A DNA stretch of 64,000 bases from Salvelinus alpinus (GCF_045679555.1 NC_092098.1:14150538-14214537); one strand, 5' to 3'; numbered from the stretch's first letter, positions 36,675 through 49,449 are shown. The notes: a model not told the origin generated them from the letters alone. Translations and numbers: made by a program.

Positions 36675-36913
36675 GAATGATGATCGCTTGGACTTCGTAA
36701 AGGTCTTGGTTTGTAATACATTGCAATATAATCCCAGTTCCTAAAATATATTATTCATATAGAATTGAACACCGTTTTAAATATTAGTCCTATCTTTCAA
36801 TATGAGCGCGGCTCTGTCTCTCCCAGCTCTATGCATTGTAGAATGGTAGATTCCAGTAGCCATACCTAAAATAAAAAGCAGGCTTCTCGACGAGGCTAGG
36901 CTTATGGTGCTGA

Positions 36914-36962
36914 GGCTGGGGGAGGGACTAGATCTCTTTGTACAGTTCAGCACATGATTGGT
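36914..36962 (-). promoter_or_regulatory. Conserved promoter block of exon E
   Basis: Minus strand CCAATCATGTGCTGAACTGT then ACAAAGAGATCTAGTCCCTC and CCCCAGCCTCA. In E and F about 60-70 bp of extra sequence, including CATACCTAAA and a second AGGCT(G/A)GG, lies between this block and the more proximal GCATTGTA box, so the block sits about 240-290 bp from the ATG here. Confidence 0.75.
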
Positions 36963-37200
36963 TCACAGAAATCCAATGGATTATCATGACGAGTATCTCA
37001 GCACTGGCAGTTAAAGAAACAGTGCTGTTATGAGCAGTAGTGATGTACTGATGTGTCCATTCACTCCTCAAAATTGGGGTCTGTTACTGCATTGGCATTT
37101 ATGGTTTACCTTCATGTACAATAAACAAACAAATAAATAGCCTACATAAACACTTGCCAAAGTGTAAAAGAAAGCCATTTCATGAAAAATGAATAGCCTG

Positions 37201-38790
37201 TATAGTGCATTCCAGAAAGTATTCAGACCCCCTTGACTTTTTCCACATTTTGTTACTTTACAGGCATATTCTAAAATGGATTTCATTGTTTTTTCCCCTC
37301 ATCAATCTACACACAATATCCCATAATGAAAAATCAAAAACAAGTTTTCAGACATTTTTGAAAATGAATATAAATAAATATATAAACATATTACATTTAA
37401 ATAAGTATTCAAACTCTTTACTCTGTACTTTGTTGAAGCACTTTTGGCAGTGATTACAGCTACGAGTCCTCTTGGGTATGATGCTACAAGCTTGGAACAC
37501 CTTTATTTGGGGAATTTCTCCCATTATTCTCTGCAGATCCTCTCAAGCTCTGTCAAGTTGGATGGGGAGCATTGCTGCACAGCTATTTTCAGGTCTCTCC
37601 AGAGATGTTCAATCTGGTTCAAGTCCGGACTTTGGCTGGGCCACTCAAGGATATTCAGAGACTTGTCCCGAAGCCACTCCTGCATTATCTTGGCTGTGTG
37701 CTTAGGTTCGTTGTCCTGTTGGAAGGTGAACCTTCGCCCCAGACTGAGGTCCTGAGTGCTCTGGAGCAGGTTTTCATCAAGGATGTCTCTGTAGTTTGCT
37801 CAGTTCATCTTTCTCTCAATCCTGACTAGTCTCCCAGTCCTTGCCGCTGATAAACATCCCCACAGCATGATGCTGCCACCACCATGCTTCACTGTAGGGA
37901 TGTTGCCAGTTTTCCTCCAGACGTGACGCTTGGCATTCAGGCCAAAGAGTTCAATCTTGGTTTCATCAGGCCAGAGAATCGTGTTTCTCATGGTCTGAAA
38001 GTCCTTTAGGTGCCTTTTGGCAAACTCCAAGTAGGCTGTCATGTACCTTTCACTGAGAAGTGGCTTTAATCTGGCCACTCTACCATAAAGACCTGATTGG
38101 TGGAGTGCTGCAGAGATGGTTGTCCTTCTGAAAACATTCTCCCATCTCCACAGAGGAACTCTGGAGCTCAGTTCTCCCTGACCAAGGCCCTTCTGACCCG
38201 ATTGCTCAGTTTAGCCGGGAAGCCAGCTCTAGGAAGAGTCTTGGTGGTTTCAAACTTCTTCCATTTAGGAATGATGGAGGCCACTATGTTCTTGGGGACC
38301 TTCAATGCTGCAGAAACGTTTTGGTATCCTTCCCCAGATCTGAGCCTCGACACAATCCTGTCTTGGAGCTCTACGGACAATTCCTTCGACCTCATGGCTT
38401 GGTTTTTGCTTCGACATGCACTGTCAACTGTGTGACGTTATATAGACAGGTGTGTGCCTTCCAAATCATGTCCAATCAATTGAATTTACCACAGGTGGAC
38501 TCCAATCAAGTTGTAGAAACATCTCAAGGATGATCAATGGGAACAGGATGCATCTGAGCTCAATTTCGAGTATCATAGCAAAGGGTCTGAATACTTATAT
38601 AAATAAGGTATTTCTGTTTTTTTTAATCAATGTGCAAATATTTCTAAAAACCTGTTTTCACTTTGTCATTATGGGGTATTGTGTGTAGAATGATGAGGAT
38701 TTTTTTTATTTAATCCATTTAGAATAAGGATGTAACGTAACAAAATGTGTTAAAATTCCAGGGGTCTGAATACTTTCCGAATGCACTGTA
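37201..38790 (-). mobile_element. Degenerate Tc1-like transposon, about 1.59 kb
   Basis: Terminal repeats begin AGTGCATTCCAGAAAGTATT and end AATACTTTCCGAATGCACT, followed by TA. Minus-strand transposase pieces: 38395-38168 (MRSKELSVELQDRIVSRLRS, a helix-turn-helix region) and 38078-37800 (TILWPDETKIELFG with the first catalytic Asp, then GGGSIMLWGC). Stops and frame changes separate them, so it is inactive. Confidence 0.9.
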
Positions 38791-38905
38791 TGAACTGCAA
38801 GGCATGCATTGTTTTTTAGACTGGCACAACGCAATTTTAGACAAATAACACAGACAGAACAAAAGGAGCAAGTGTTCCATGACTCGCTAACTAATCCAGA
38901 GCTAT

Positions 38906-38932
38906 TTCAGCACCTTGTTTGTGGACAGCGCT
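38906..38932 (+). promoter_or_regulatory. RE1-like element, expanded spacing
   Basis: TTCAGCACC, 8-nt gap, GGACAGCGCT. Same architecture as 25263-25289 and 49423-49449. It lies between two Tc1 relics, about 2.2 kb upstream of E, or about 0.6 kb if the 1.6-kb Tc1 copy is ignored. Confidence 0.65.
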
Positions 38933-39179
38933 TGCAGCCTGGAGGGGTTAGACCAAGTTAAACAATATTCCTTAACCTAGAGTTGTTTTTTGCGTCCCCG
39001 CATAAATCTAATTAGCCTAATAAAAAATCCCCATAAATATCTGTCAGTTTAACCCTCTACAGACTAAGCCCTGTCTAAACCAGGGGAGTTTAAACTATAT
39101 GGAATTGTTTTAAGAAGGTAATTTAGCGGTTTGATTTTCAATTTTAAGACCCCTTGAATTAGATAACAAACCAAAAAAT

Positions 39180-39226
<47 letters not shown>

Positions 39227-39560
39227 AAACATTTTAATATGGCCTTACTGCTATTAGCCCATTACAAACACATTGAATTACAGATTCACTACATGGAACA
39301 ACAAATCAAAAGGAAGTTTGTTCTGAGGTGTCTGTCCTAATTCTGAGAGAAATAAGAAAGATCAGGAAACATGTATTAAACACTTATTTTCGGCACTTAA
39401 CAATCTCCATATATACTTCTATTCAACTGGTACTTCAGCGGAGTCTTGTGAGGCCTGAGGGCGAGCAAAAAAACTGACATGAACGTGTTCGTGAGAGTCT
39501 CACCTTTCCACAGGTGGGTCATATTAGTGTGTAGCCCAAAATGTTTGGACTAATGACATA
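38933..39560. other. Unassigned sequence with a TA microsatellite
   Basis: No gene. A (TA)n run occupies about 39187-39223; the rest is AT-rich single-copy-looking sequence. Confidence 0.5.
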
Positions 39561-41194
39561 CAGTTTAAGTCAGACGTTTACATTCACCTTAGCCAAATAC
39601 ATTTGAACTCAGTTTTTCACAATTCCTGACATTTAATCCCAGTAAATATTCCCTGTTTTAGGTCAGTTAGGATCACGACTTTATTTTAAGAATGTGAAAC
39701 GTCAGAATAATAGTAGAGAGAATGATTTATTTCAGGTTTTATTTCTTTCATCACATTCCCAGTGGGTCAGAAGTTTACATACACTCAATTAGTATTTGGT
39801 AGCATTGCCTTTAAATTGTTTAACTTGGGTCAAACGTTTCGGGTAGCCTTCCACAAGCTTCCCACAATAAGTTGGGTGAATTTTGGCCCATTCCTCCTGA
39901 CAGAGCTGGTGTAACTGAGGCAGGTTTGTAGGCATACTTGCTCGCACATGCTTCAGTTCAACCCACACATATCCAATAGGATTGAGGACAGGGCTTTGTG
40001 ATGGCCACTCCAATACCTTGACATTGTTGTCCTTAAGCCATTTTGCCACAACTTTGGAAGTATGCTTGAGGTCATTGTCCATTTAGAAGACACATTTGCG
40101 ACCAAGCTTTAACTTCCTGACTGATGTCTTGAGATGATTCAATATATCCACATAATTTTCCTGCCTCATGATGCCATCTATTTTGTGAAGTGCACCAGTC
40201 CCTCCTGCAGCAAAGCACCCCCACAACATGAAGCTGCCATCCCCGTGCTTCACGGTTGGGATGGTGATTCCTTGGCTTGCAAGCCTCCCTCTTTTTCCTC
40301 CAAACATAACGATGGTTCGTTACGGCCATACAGTTATATTTTTTTTTCATCAGACCAGAGGACATTTCTCCAAAAAGTACGATCTTTGTCCCCATGTGCA
40401 GTTGCAAACCGTAGTTTGGCTTTTTTATGGCGGTTTTGGAGCAGTGGCTTCTTCCTTGCTGAGCGGCCTTTCAGGTTATGTCGATATAGTACTCATTTTA
40501 CTAAGGATATAGATACTTTTATACCCGTTTCCTCCAGCATCTTCACAAGATCCGTTGCTGTTGTTCTGGGATTGATTTGCACTTTTCGCACCAAAGTACG
40601 TTAATCTCTAGGAGACAGAATGCGTCTCCTTCCTGAGCGGTATGATGGCTGCGTGGTCCCATGGTGTTTATACTTGTGTACTAGTGTTTGTACAGATGAA
40701 CGTGGTACCTTCAGGTGTTTGGAAATTGCTCCCAAGGATGAACCAGACTTGTGGAGGTCTACAATTTTGTTTCTGAGGTCTTGGCTGATTTCTTTTGATT
40801 TTCTCATGATGTCAAGCAAAGAGGCACTGAGTTTGAAGGTAGGCCTTGAAATAAATCCACAGGTACACCTCCAATTGGGTCAAATGATGTCAATTAGCCC
40901 ATCAGAAGCTTCTAAAGCGATGACATCATTTTCTGGAATTTTCCAAGCTGTTTAAAGGCACAGTCAACTTAGTGTATGTAAACTTCTGACCCACTGGAAT
41001 TGTGATACAGTGAATTATAAGTGAAATAATCTGTCTGTAAACAATTGTTGGAAAAATGACTTGTGTCATGCACAAAGTAGATGTCCTAACCGACTTGCCA
41101 AAACTATAGTTTGTTAACAAGACATTTGTGGAGTGGTTGAAAACAAGTTTTAATGACTCCAACCTAAGTGTAAGTCAACTTCCGACTTCAACTG
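39561..41194 (-). mobile_element. Sleeping Beauty-type salmonid Tc1 element (inactive)
   Basis: Flanked by TA at 39559-39560 and 41195-41196. The right end TCAACTTCCGACTTCAACTG and the inner repeats GTGTATGTAAACTTCTGACC (about 40974) and GGTCAGAAGTTTACATACAC (about 39763) give the long inverted repeat with internal direct repeats known for the salmonid family from which Sleeping Beauty was derived. Length 1.63 kb is full size. Confidence 0.92.
39789..40807 (-). pseudogene. Tc1 transposase pseudogene of the Sleeping Beauty-type element
   Basis: The start is at ATG 40807 (MRKSKEISQDLRNKIVDLHK), the paired-like DNA-binding domain. Frame is then lost and regained: 40407-40072 and 40307-40083 cover the middle with the [14 protein letters not shown] glycine box, and 40082-39789 the C-terminus beginning MDNDLKHTSK (second catalytic Asp in DND). 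Where family members have the third catalytic acid in PIENLW this copy has PIGYVW, so the Glu is replaced by Gly. It is therefore dead both by frameshift and by active-site loss. Confidence 0.9.
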
Positions 41195-41246
41195 TAATTA
41201 GGCACATCTGCTGCACCAACTTCAGACGAGTCCCAATACGCTTACG

Positions 41247-41579
41247 GGTCTCATCTTTCCATAGAGGGGTCACAATCGTTTGTAGGATAACCCGTTTGGA
41301 CGCTACAGATTATTTTATGTGAAGCCCGATTTTCGGGATGTCTAATGGTCTAACTAACACCGCGAAAGTGCAACATCAGCGGATGCGTTATATTGAGAAG
41401 CATCAAATGCAAAAATACCGATAAAGTATCTATAGCTTAAAACTCTGATATTAACAGAAAAAGCAAAACACCCAAATTATATAGAATCGAATGAATATAA
41501 GTGGTAAAACCCAGTTCCAGGAGATACAGTCATGAATGAAGAACGATATAATCCGGTGGTAATAAAAACATACTCTCAC
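41247..41579 (-). repeat. 3' flank of exon F, duplicate of the B flank
   Basis: Homologous to 18769-19144; see that entry. The Sleeping Beauty-type element is inserted about 50 bp beyond its outer edge. Confidence 0.8.
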
Positions 41580-44030
41580 CTGTTGGCTCTCGAACGTCCA
41601 CGCGCTGTCCGGTAAAGACGCATCAAGCACGTTTATCATGTCCTTAAAGTCAGTGGTGCTGCTGGGTTTAACGAGGGTGAAATCACTGAACTCGGACACT
41701 GGAGAGAGACACGACCTGAAGGACTGGCTCTGAGACAACATGTCCCCTCCCAGGACCTCCACATACTTAATAGGGCCGTCAGTGTTGAGCTGAAGCTGCA
41801 GGTTTCTGTTTGGATTCTTGTATCCGTCAGAGTCAGCCCGTCTGATACAGCAACTCGAGCTGCTCCTACTGTTTCTAACGCACTTCACCACTAAGATGAG
41901 AAAAGTCAACAAAGACAAAACGGACACAGAGGCCAGAGAGATGATCAAATAAAAGGTGATTTTACTGTTTCTCTTGCTGGGCTCGGCTGTTTTCTGGCGG
42001 AAGTCCGAGATGGGCTCGTGGAGCCCGTCCTCTAACAGTATGTTGACTGTGACTGTGGCGGACTGGACCGGCTCCCCATTGTCCTGTATCTCTATAAGCA
42101 GCCTCTGAGATGAGTCATCCTGCTCTGAAACAGCGCGTTTAGTCCTCACCTCCCCTGTGTATAGATTTACACTGAACAGAGACGAGTCTGTGGCCTCCAC
42201 CAGCCTATAGGAAATCCAGGCGTTATGACCCGAGTCTGCGTCCACTGCCGATATCTTAGTGGTGAGGTGGCCTGCTTTAGCGGACCGGGGCATCTTCTGA
42301 TGGGAGACAGAGCCCATGACAGTGGAAGGGTAAATAACAGCGGGAGCATTGTCGTTCTGGTCCAGGATAAAAACATGAACCGTGACGTTGCTGCTCAGAG
42401 ACGGAGAGCCGTGGTCCTTTGCCTGGACTTGTATCTGAAACACCTTCAGTTTCTCATAGTCAAACGAGTGCATGCTGTAGATGCTGCCGTTATCTGAGTT
42501 TATGTAAATATAGGACGAGACAGACACGTCTTGTACTTTAGAGTCTAATATAGAATAGGAGATCTTCGCATTCTCACCCATGTCTGTATCAGAGGCGGAC
42601 ACTGAGATCAGTAAAGATCCCGGGATGCCATTTTCTTTAACATACACAGTATAGAACGGCTGGGAAAACACTGGCGAGTTGTCATTGACATCTAAAACAC
42701 GAACCGTGATTGTTTTTCTAGAGGTAAGAGACGGTTTCCCGTGGTCAGAAGCTATAATTTCGACAGTATACTCCGTTTTTTTCTCCCGATCGAAACTGGA
42801 ATCACTAACCAAAGCGTAGTTATTAGAAATTGATGGTTTTAATGAAAAAGGTAAGCCTGGAGCTATATTCAGACTTACTTCACCATTATCTCCAGAGTCT
42901 ATATCCTTAGCACTTATCAAAGCAACAACCGTTCCAATAGGCGTGTCTTCCCTCACCGGGCTAGGCTGCGATTTTAAAATGAGAGCTGGGGAATTGTCGT
43001 TTAAATCAATAACTTCTACATTAATACTACATACGCCCTGCATTGGTGGGGTGCCCTTGTCTGTTGCGAGAACATCAAATTTAAACGAATTTCCCTTTTC
43101 ATAATCTATATTTCCCTTAACCTTTATTTCACCAGTTTGCGGTTCTACAGTTATAAGGTCCTGTAGTGACTCTGGTGTGTGTGGTCCAAATGAGTAAACG
43201 ATCTCACTGTTGGACCCATCATCAAGATCGACTGCTTCAACAGTGACGACGACCGTTCCTGGTAATGTGTTTTCAACCACTTGAATGTCATATGTACTTT
43301 CTTCAAACACAGGTGCATTGTCGTTATTGTCTAGAACTCGAATAGTAATTTCTGCTGTACCTGATCTAGCAGGATTTCCACCATCTACGGCCGTCAAAAG
43401 CAGGCTCTGTACGGACTGTTTTTCTCTGTCCAATACTTTTTCTAAAACCAATTCTGGGACTTTTGACCCATCCTTCTTTGTTTTTATGTCTAACACAAAA
43501 TGTTCATTTTTACTAAGTGTATATGAGCGTAAAGAATTGGAGCCAACGTCGGGGTCTTGTGCTGATTCTAAACGAAATCGTACACCTGGAATTGTAGACT
43601 CCGCAATATTTAAAACATTTTGATTGTTTTGGAAAACTGGGGAATTGTCATTTATATCCTGAATTTCGATCTCAACACGATACAGCTGTAGTGGGTTTTC
43701 AATTAAAGCCTCCAAAGGTAACAGACAATTGGGATTTCGTCCACACAGATTCTCCCTGTCTATTCTCTCACTAACAATGAGGTCACCTCTTCCCAAATCC
43801 ACACTGAAATACTGCTTATCACCCTCGGAGGTTATCCTCAGTTTACGATCGGAAATCTCAGACACTTGCAAACCCAGATCCATTGCTATATTCCCAACAA
43901 CGGATCCCACGTTGAGCTCCTCCGGGATGGTGTAGCGCGTCTGCGCTTCTATTGTATTCCCCAGGAGGAAGAAAAGCAGAAGCCCCCGCCATAGGAAAAC
44001 CTTTATCTTCATTTGAATCCGCATGTCCAT
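41580..44030 (-). CDS. pcdhg: Protocadherin gamma variable exon F
   Basis: An 817-codon exon. The frame is open to a TTG at 44072, but the first ATG is 44030 (MDMRIQMKIKVFLW), aligning with E. EC1 cysteines CGRNPNC; EC1-EC4 close to E. EC5 starts VFSQPFYTVYVKENGIPGSL, closer to G than to E, and the common A-G sequence begins at KISYSILDSK. The donor is CAG/GTGAGA rather than GTGAGC. Past the donor the frame is open for over 40 codons with a strongly hydrophobic translation. Spliced product 956 residues. No RE1-like site was found in the short interval up to G. Confidence 0.95.
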
Positions 44031-44271
44031 GAATGATGATCTCTTGGACTTCGTAAAGGTCTTGGTTTGCAATACATTTCAAGATAATCCTATCAAGTAA
44101 AACCTATTATTCGTATGGAATTAAACACCGATTATATGTCCGTCCTATCTCTCAAAATGAGCGCAGCTCTGTCTCTCTCAGCTCTGTGCATTGTAAGGAT
44201 TATGGTAGTCTCGGGTAGGCATACCTAAAAAAAAAGCCTGGTTCTTGACGAGGCTGGGGTTATGGTGCCGA

Positions 44272-44320
44272 GGCTGGGGGAGGGACTAGATCTCTTTGTA
44301 CAGTTCAGCACATGATTGGT
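44272..44320 (-). promoter_or_regulatory. Conserved promoter block of exon F
   Basis: Minus strand CCAATCATGTGCTGAACTGT then ACAAAGAGATCTAGTCCCTC and CCCCAGCCTC, nearly identical to E, with the same spacer insertion and an AGGCTGGGG-TTATGGTGCCG-AGGCTGGGG local duplication at 44251-44280. Confidence 0.77.
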
Positions 44321-44676
44321 TCACAGAGCTCCAACCGATTATCATTGGGAGTATCTCAGCACTGGCAGTTAAAGAAACAGTGCTGTTATGAGCAGTAGTG
44401 ATATAGTGATGTGTCCATTTACTCTTCAAAATGGGGGTCTTTACTGCATTGGCATTTATGGTTTACCTTCATGTTTAATAAATACACATATTAATATATA
44501 AAGGTCAAAGTGTGGCAGAATGTCATATCATGAAAAATGAATAGCCTACAGACCAAAATGATATAGAATCGAAATGAATAAAAGTGGTAAAACCCAGTTC
44601 CAGGAGATACAGTCATGAATGAAGAACGATATAGTCCGGTGGTAATAAAAACACATTATAAAGTAGCTGCGCTCAC

Positions 44677-47130
44677 CTGTTGGCTCTCGAACGTCCACGC
44701 GCTGTCCGGTAAAGACGCATCAAGCACGTTTATCATGTCCTGAAAGTCAGTGGTGCTGCTGGGCTTGACGAGGGTGAAATCACTGAACTCGGACACCGGA
44801 GAGAGACACGACCTGAAGGACTGGCTTTGAGACAACATGTCCCCTCCCAGGACCTCCACATACTTAATAGGGCCGTCAGTGTTGAGCTGGAGCTGCAGGT
44901 TTCTGTTTGGATTCTTGTATCCGTCAGAGTCAGCCCGTCTGATACAGCAACTCGAGCTGCTCCTACTGTTTCTAACGCACTTCACCACTAAGATGAGAAA
45001 AGTCAACAAAGACAAAACGGACACAGAGGTCAGAGAGATGATCAAATAAAAGGTGATTTTACTGTTTCTCTTGCTGGGCTCTACTGTTTTCTTTTGGAGG
45101 TCGGAGATGGGCTCGTGGACCCCGTCCTCTAACAGTATGTTGACTGTGACTGTGGCGGACTGGACCGGTTCCCCATTGTCCTGTATCTCTATAAGCAGCC
45201 TCTGAGAGGAGTCATCCTGCTCTGAAACAGCGCGTTTAGTCCTCACCTCCCCTGTGTAAAGATTCACACTGAACAGAGACGAGTCTGTGGCCTCCACCAG
45301 CCTATAGGAAATCCAGGCGTTATGACCCGAGTCTGCGTCCACTGCCGATATCTTAGTGGTGAGGTGGCCTGCTTTAGCGGACCGGGGCATCTTCTGATGG
45401 GAGACAGAGCCCATGACAGTGGATGGGTAAATAACAGCGGGTGCATTGTCGTTCTGGTCCAGGATAAAAACATGAACCGTGACGTTGCTGCTCAGAGACG
45501 GAGAGCCGTGGTCCTTTGCCTGGACCTGTATCTGAAACACCTTCAGTTTCTCATAGTCAAACGAGTGCATGCTGTAGATGCTGCCGTTATCTGAGTTTAT
45601 GTAAATATAGGACGAGACAGACACGTCTTGTACTTTAGAGTCTAATATAGAATAGGATATCTTTGCATTCTCACCCATGTCTATATCAGAGGCGGACACT
45701 GAGCTCAGTATAGATCCTGGGGTTCCATTTTCTTTGACATAAACAGTATACGATGTCTGGGAAAACACTGGAGGATTGTCATTGACATCTAGGATTTTCA
45801 CGGTAACGGTTTTCTTTGTAGATAAAGGTGGGGACCCTGAATCAACCGCGTTAATGACAACATCATACTTCGAGAACGTCTCTCGGTCTAATGGGCCGTT
45901 GGTCACCAGTGCGTAATGGTTGGAAACAGAGGGCTTCAGAGTGAACGGGGAACCCCGGGACATGTTTAACGTTACTTTGCCATTCTCACCAACGTCTAAG
46001 TCTTTAGCGCTAATCAATGCAATAACCATCCCAGGGGCGGAATTCTCCGGTATTGGACTGGTCAGTGAGGTTATTATAATTTGAGGGGCATTATCATTAA
46101 CATCAGCAATATTGATCTTTACACTACAGTGCCCCTCCATCCGTGGACTGCCTTTATCTTTTGCCACAATATCAAACGTATGCAAATTCGTCTGTTCATA
46201 ATCAAGCTGTCCTTTGATAGTAATTTCCCCAGTATTTGAGTCAACATTAAGTAATGCCATTATACTATCTGGGGTCTGGTCTGCAAAGAAATACTCGATC
46301 TCTCCATTTTGTCCTTCGTCAGTATCGGAAGCTTTTACATTTACAATCTGATTGCCAACGGGTCTATTCTCAGCTACAGCTATTTCATAAAAAGGTCTCT
46401 CAAACTGGGGCTCATTATCATTAACATCAAGAACTATGACGGTGATTTCAGAAGTACCAGATCGTGCAGGAGTCCCCCCGTCTACAGCGGTGAGCACGAG
46501 CTTATGAACGGCCTGCTTCTCTCTGTCCAGTGAAGTTTTCAGCACAAGTTCGGGTATTTTTTGGCCTCCCTGAGTCTTTATGTTCAACAGGAAATGGTAA
46601 TTATCACTGATACTATAGGACCGTAATGAGTTTGCGCCTACGTCAGGATCATGTGCACTTTCCAATGGGAATTTTGCACCTGGATTAATCACCTCAGCTA
46701 TATTCAAAATGCGTTCATTTGTAAGAAAACCTGGAGAATTATCATTTATATCCTGTATTTCGATTTCAATGCGGTGCAGCTGTAAGGGATTTTCAACTAT
46801 AACCTCCAGCGGTAACAAACAAGGGACGTTCTCTCCACATAACTCCTCTCTGTCTATCCTTTCATTGACAACCAGCTCACCCTTTCCCAAATCCACACTG
46901 AAATACTGCTTACCAGCGTCAGAAGCTATCCTCAGTTTACGGTCATAAATCTCAGATATTCCCAAACCCAGGTCCTTGGCTATATTTCCAACAACAGATC
47001 CTTCCTTTAACTCCTCAGGTATAGTGTATGGAATCTGCGCCTCTATTGTATTCCACAGGAGAACAAATTGATAAATCCATAACACTTGCCACCTCAAATT
47101 GCCTCGAATTCTCATTGTCCTTTGTTCCAT
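44677..47130 (-). CDS. pcdhg: Protocadherin gamma variable exon G
   Basis: An 818-codon exon from ATG 47130 (MEQRTMRIRGNLRW) to CAG/GTGAGC. Signal peptide ends near NTIEAQ; mature IPYTIPEELKEGSVVG; EC1 cysteines CGENVPC. EC1-EC4 are distinct (EC2 FLTNERILNIAEVINPGAKF, EC4 SPIPENSAPGMVIALI). EC5 starts VFSQTSYTVYVKENGTPGSI, and the common sequence begins at KISYSILDSK. In the juxtamembrane part it has VHEPISDLQKKTVEP where the others have LHEPISDFRQKT. It is the most 5' member of the A-G subfamily in this window. Spliced product 957 residues. Confidence 0.95.
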
Positions 47131-47309
47131 CGAACCTCCTTTCCACAGTAAATCCTCACCATCACAAAATATAAAAACTGAAGTTATTCGCCGTAGTGTC
47201 TTGAATACACATTTCCCAAAAATGCAAGCAGACCTTCTTTTGTTTCCATTCAGTTCAAGTGTAGCTCCCAGATCTGAGCAATGTAGGCTACGGGATGTAA
47301 TGCTGAGTC

Positions 47310-47356
47310 TGAGGGGAGGGAGTAGATCCCTTTGTATGGCTCAGCACAGTATTGGT
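47310..47356 (-). promoter_or_regulatory. Conserved promoter block of exon G (divergent)
   Basis: Minus strand CACCAATACTGTGCTGAGCC then ATACAAAGGGATCTACTCCC and TCCCCTCAG, 180-225 bp upstream of the ATG. It deviates from the A-F block at TGTACAAAGAG (here CATACAAAGGG) but keeps order and spacing. Confidence 0.65.
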
Positions 47357-49422
47357 GCAGAGAACCCTCTTGATATAACCAATCACACACGTAGTGTATC
47401 TTAAAGGTACAGTCTATGCCTTCACTATGAGTAGAATGCTTAAAATACAGAAACAGAGAAGCAGTATGTATTTACAGGTGTAACATTTTACTTTGATTAG
47501 TAGTAAATATGCTACTGTACCAAATAAACGTGGTAATTCACAAAATAAAAAAATATATAGCGCCCCCAAAAATGCTAATATTAGCCTATAGCCTATTATT
47601 ATTATTATTATTATCCAATAATCACACAAGCACCGTATCACTTCAAGCCCTCCGTTTACTGTATTCTTTCTGCCGTCTTGTGGCAATGAGAGGGAAGCAC
47701 AGCCTTGTGGTGTTCTCATAGTCTGTCATGAGGAGCAGGGAGCCAGTCTCTCTCATCCCCTCACACACACACATACACACACACGTCTCATCACAGTAGC
47801 ATGCTCAGCACGAGCAGAAGGGGGGAGTATCGGGCTGGGAGTGAAAGGATCGCGAGAGGCGGGAGCAAAAGGGAATAGAGGTTTGACATACATGTATACG
47901 CTCACACGCACACACGGTTTAGTAGCGTGTATTTACATAGTAGCCTACATATTTTATTATTTTACTAATTTGCTGTGCAACTGACCGAGGAAGCCTTTAG
48001 GCTAGGTCTATATGTCTGACCACCACAATAGCAATTCGTCCCCACTGATTTTTATGGACAGCAGGCTACAACCGTAGGGCATAGATTAACTACATCTCCC
48101 TAGCAACCGAGGGTGCACTAATAGGTCGTCGTCAATTAAACGTCACACAATAAGGTACAGAGCGTTCGATTTGCCTCCAAGGAGATCCCCAGCTCCGCTT
48201 AAACCATTGACAACTGCGTGCCGTTTTCAAGTGATTGTTAAATACATGTTAACTATTTGGTTGTAATATCATCACCTCTTGAAGAGCCTAGTCAGAACTA
48301 CACATTTCAGATTATTCCATGCAAAACAACTGGGCACATTTAGCGCTATCATCAGAGTTATACAGCAAGTAACTGCATGCTTTTCATGATCAGTAAACAT
48401 CAATTGATCATGTCATTTCAGATAAGTGAGGGTAGCCTCACGATATCTCTCAATATTGGCCACCATTAAGTGGATATTTTTGTGATATAGAACAAAAGTG
48501 ACCTGTACCTGACAAGTATGAGTGGTTTAGGTTCATTTCCAATCCTTTGTGGACTCTACCTGTCAAGCAGCAGAAGGGCGCATTTACCAATGTACTGTTA
48601 GCTGATAATGTGTACTTTGCAAGCTACAAATATAAACTGTGTACATTGGCATACAGATAGTGGTAAGTAGACCTAATGTAGCTTGTTCTCAAACCAACGT
48701 AGGCCTGCCTAGCGAAGTTACTAACGTTATCTTCTGTTCAATATTGTTTTTAAGTGTTTAATCATGATTACTGCTTACAGACATGGCAGGCTATATTGAA
48801 TGATGGACAAGTTGGCTAACTTTCAGGGGATAAACTAGATGGCTTTATTTGCTTGCCAACTATAGTGGTGATGACAGTAGTCCGACTGACAACTTTACCA
48901 GGAAGAGGGCTTGCCGATTTCAAGCTCTTTCCATGTGTCTGAAAAGACATAATCAATACATTTTAACTGATCATGAAAAGCATGCAGTTACCTGCTGTAT
49001 AACTTCGATGATAGAGAATAATCTGAAATGTGTAGTTCTGACTAGGCACTTCAAGACGTGATGATATTAAAACCAAATAGTTGTAACATTGATTTACCAA
49101 TCCCTTGCAAACGGCACGTAGTTGCCAATAGTTTTAGAGGAGCTCCGTGCCCCCACCAGTAAAATCGAACGTTCTGCAACATATTGTGACGTTTTATTGA
49201 TAACGACCTAGTACAGCGTTAGATGAAAATAAAGGTTTAATCATGAATCATGCTTATAATCCTATCACAGTGTTATATAATATGGGCCAGGTCGACAAAA
49301 TATAAATACAGTCGTATTTCATCACGATGATCAGTGGCACAGTATGACCGACTTGTGCAGAAAGAGATTATCCAATCCCCGGAAAGCAGAGGAGACCACG
49401 CGCGCTGCACAGAGAGGAGCAT
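47357..49422. other. Intergenic sequence between subfamilies, no gene seen
   Basis: About 2 kb. There is a short ATT run (47596-47612), short CA runs (47761-47785) and otherwise unassigned sequence. Confidence 0.5.
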
Positions 49423-49449
49423 TTCAGCACCACGTGGGTGGACAGCGCC
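49423..49449 (+). promoter_or_regulatory. RE1-like element, expanded spacing
   Basis: TTCAGCACC, 8-nt gap ACGTGGGT, GGACAGCGCC: both half-sites are perfect matches to the RE1 consensus halves. It lies about 2.3 kb upstream of the G start codon in a comparatively GC-rich patch. Confidence 0.7.
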
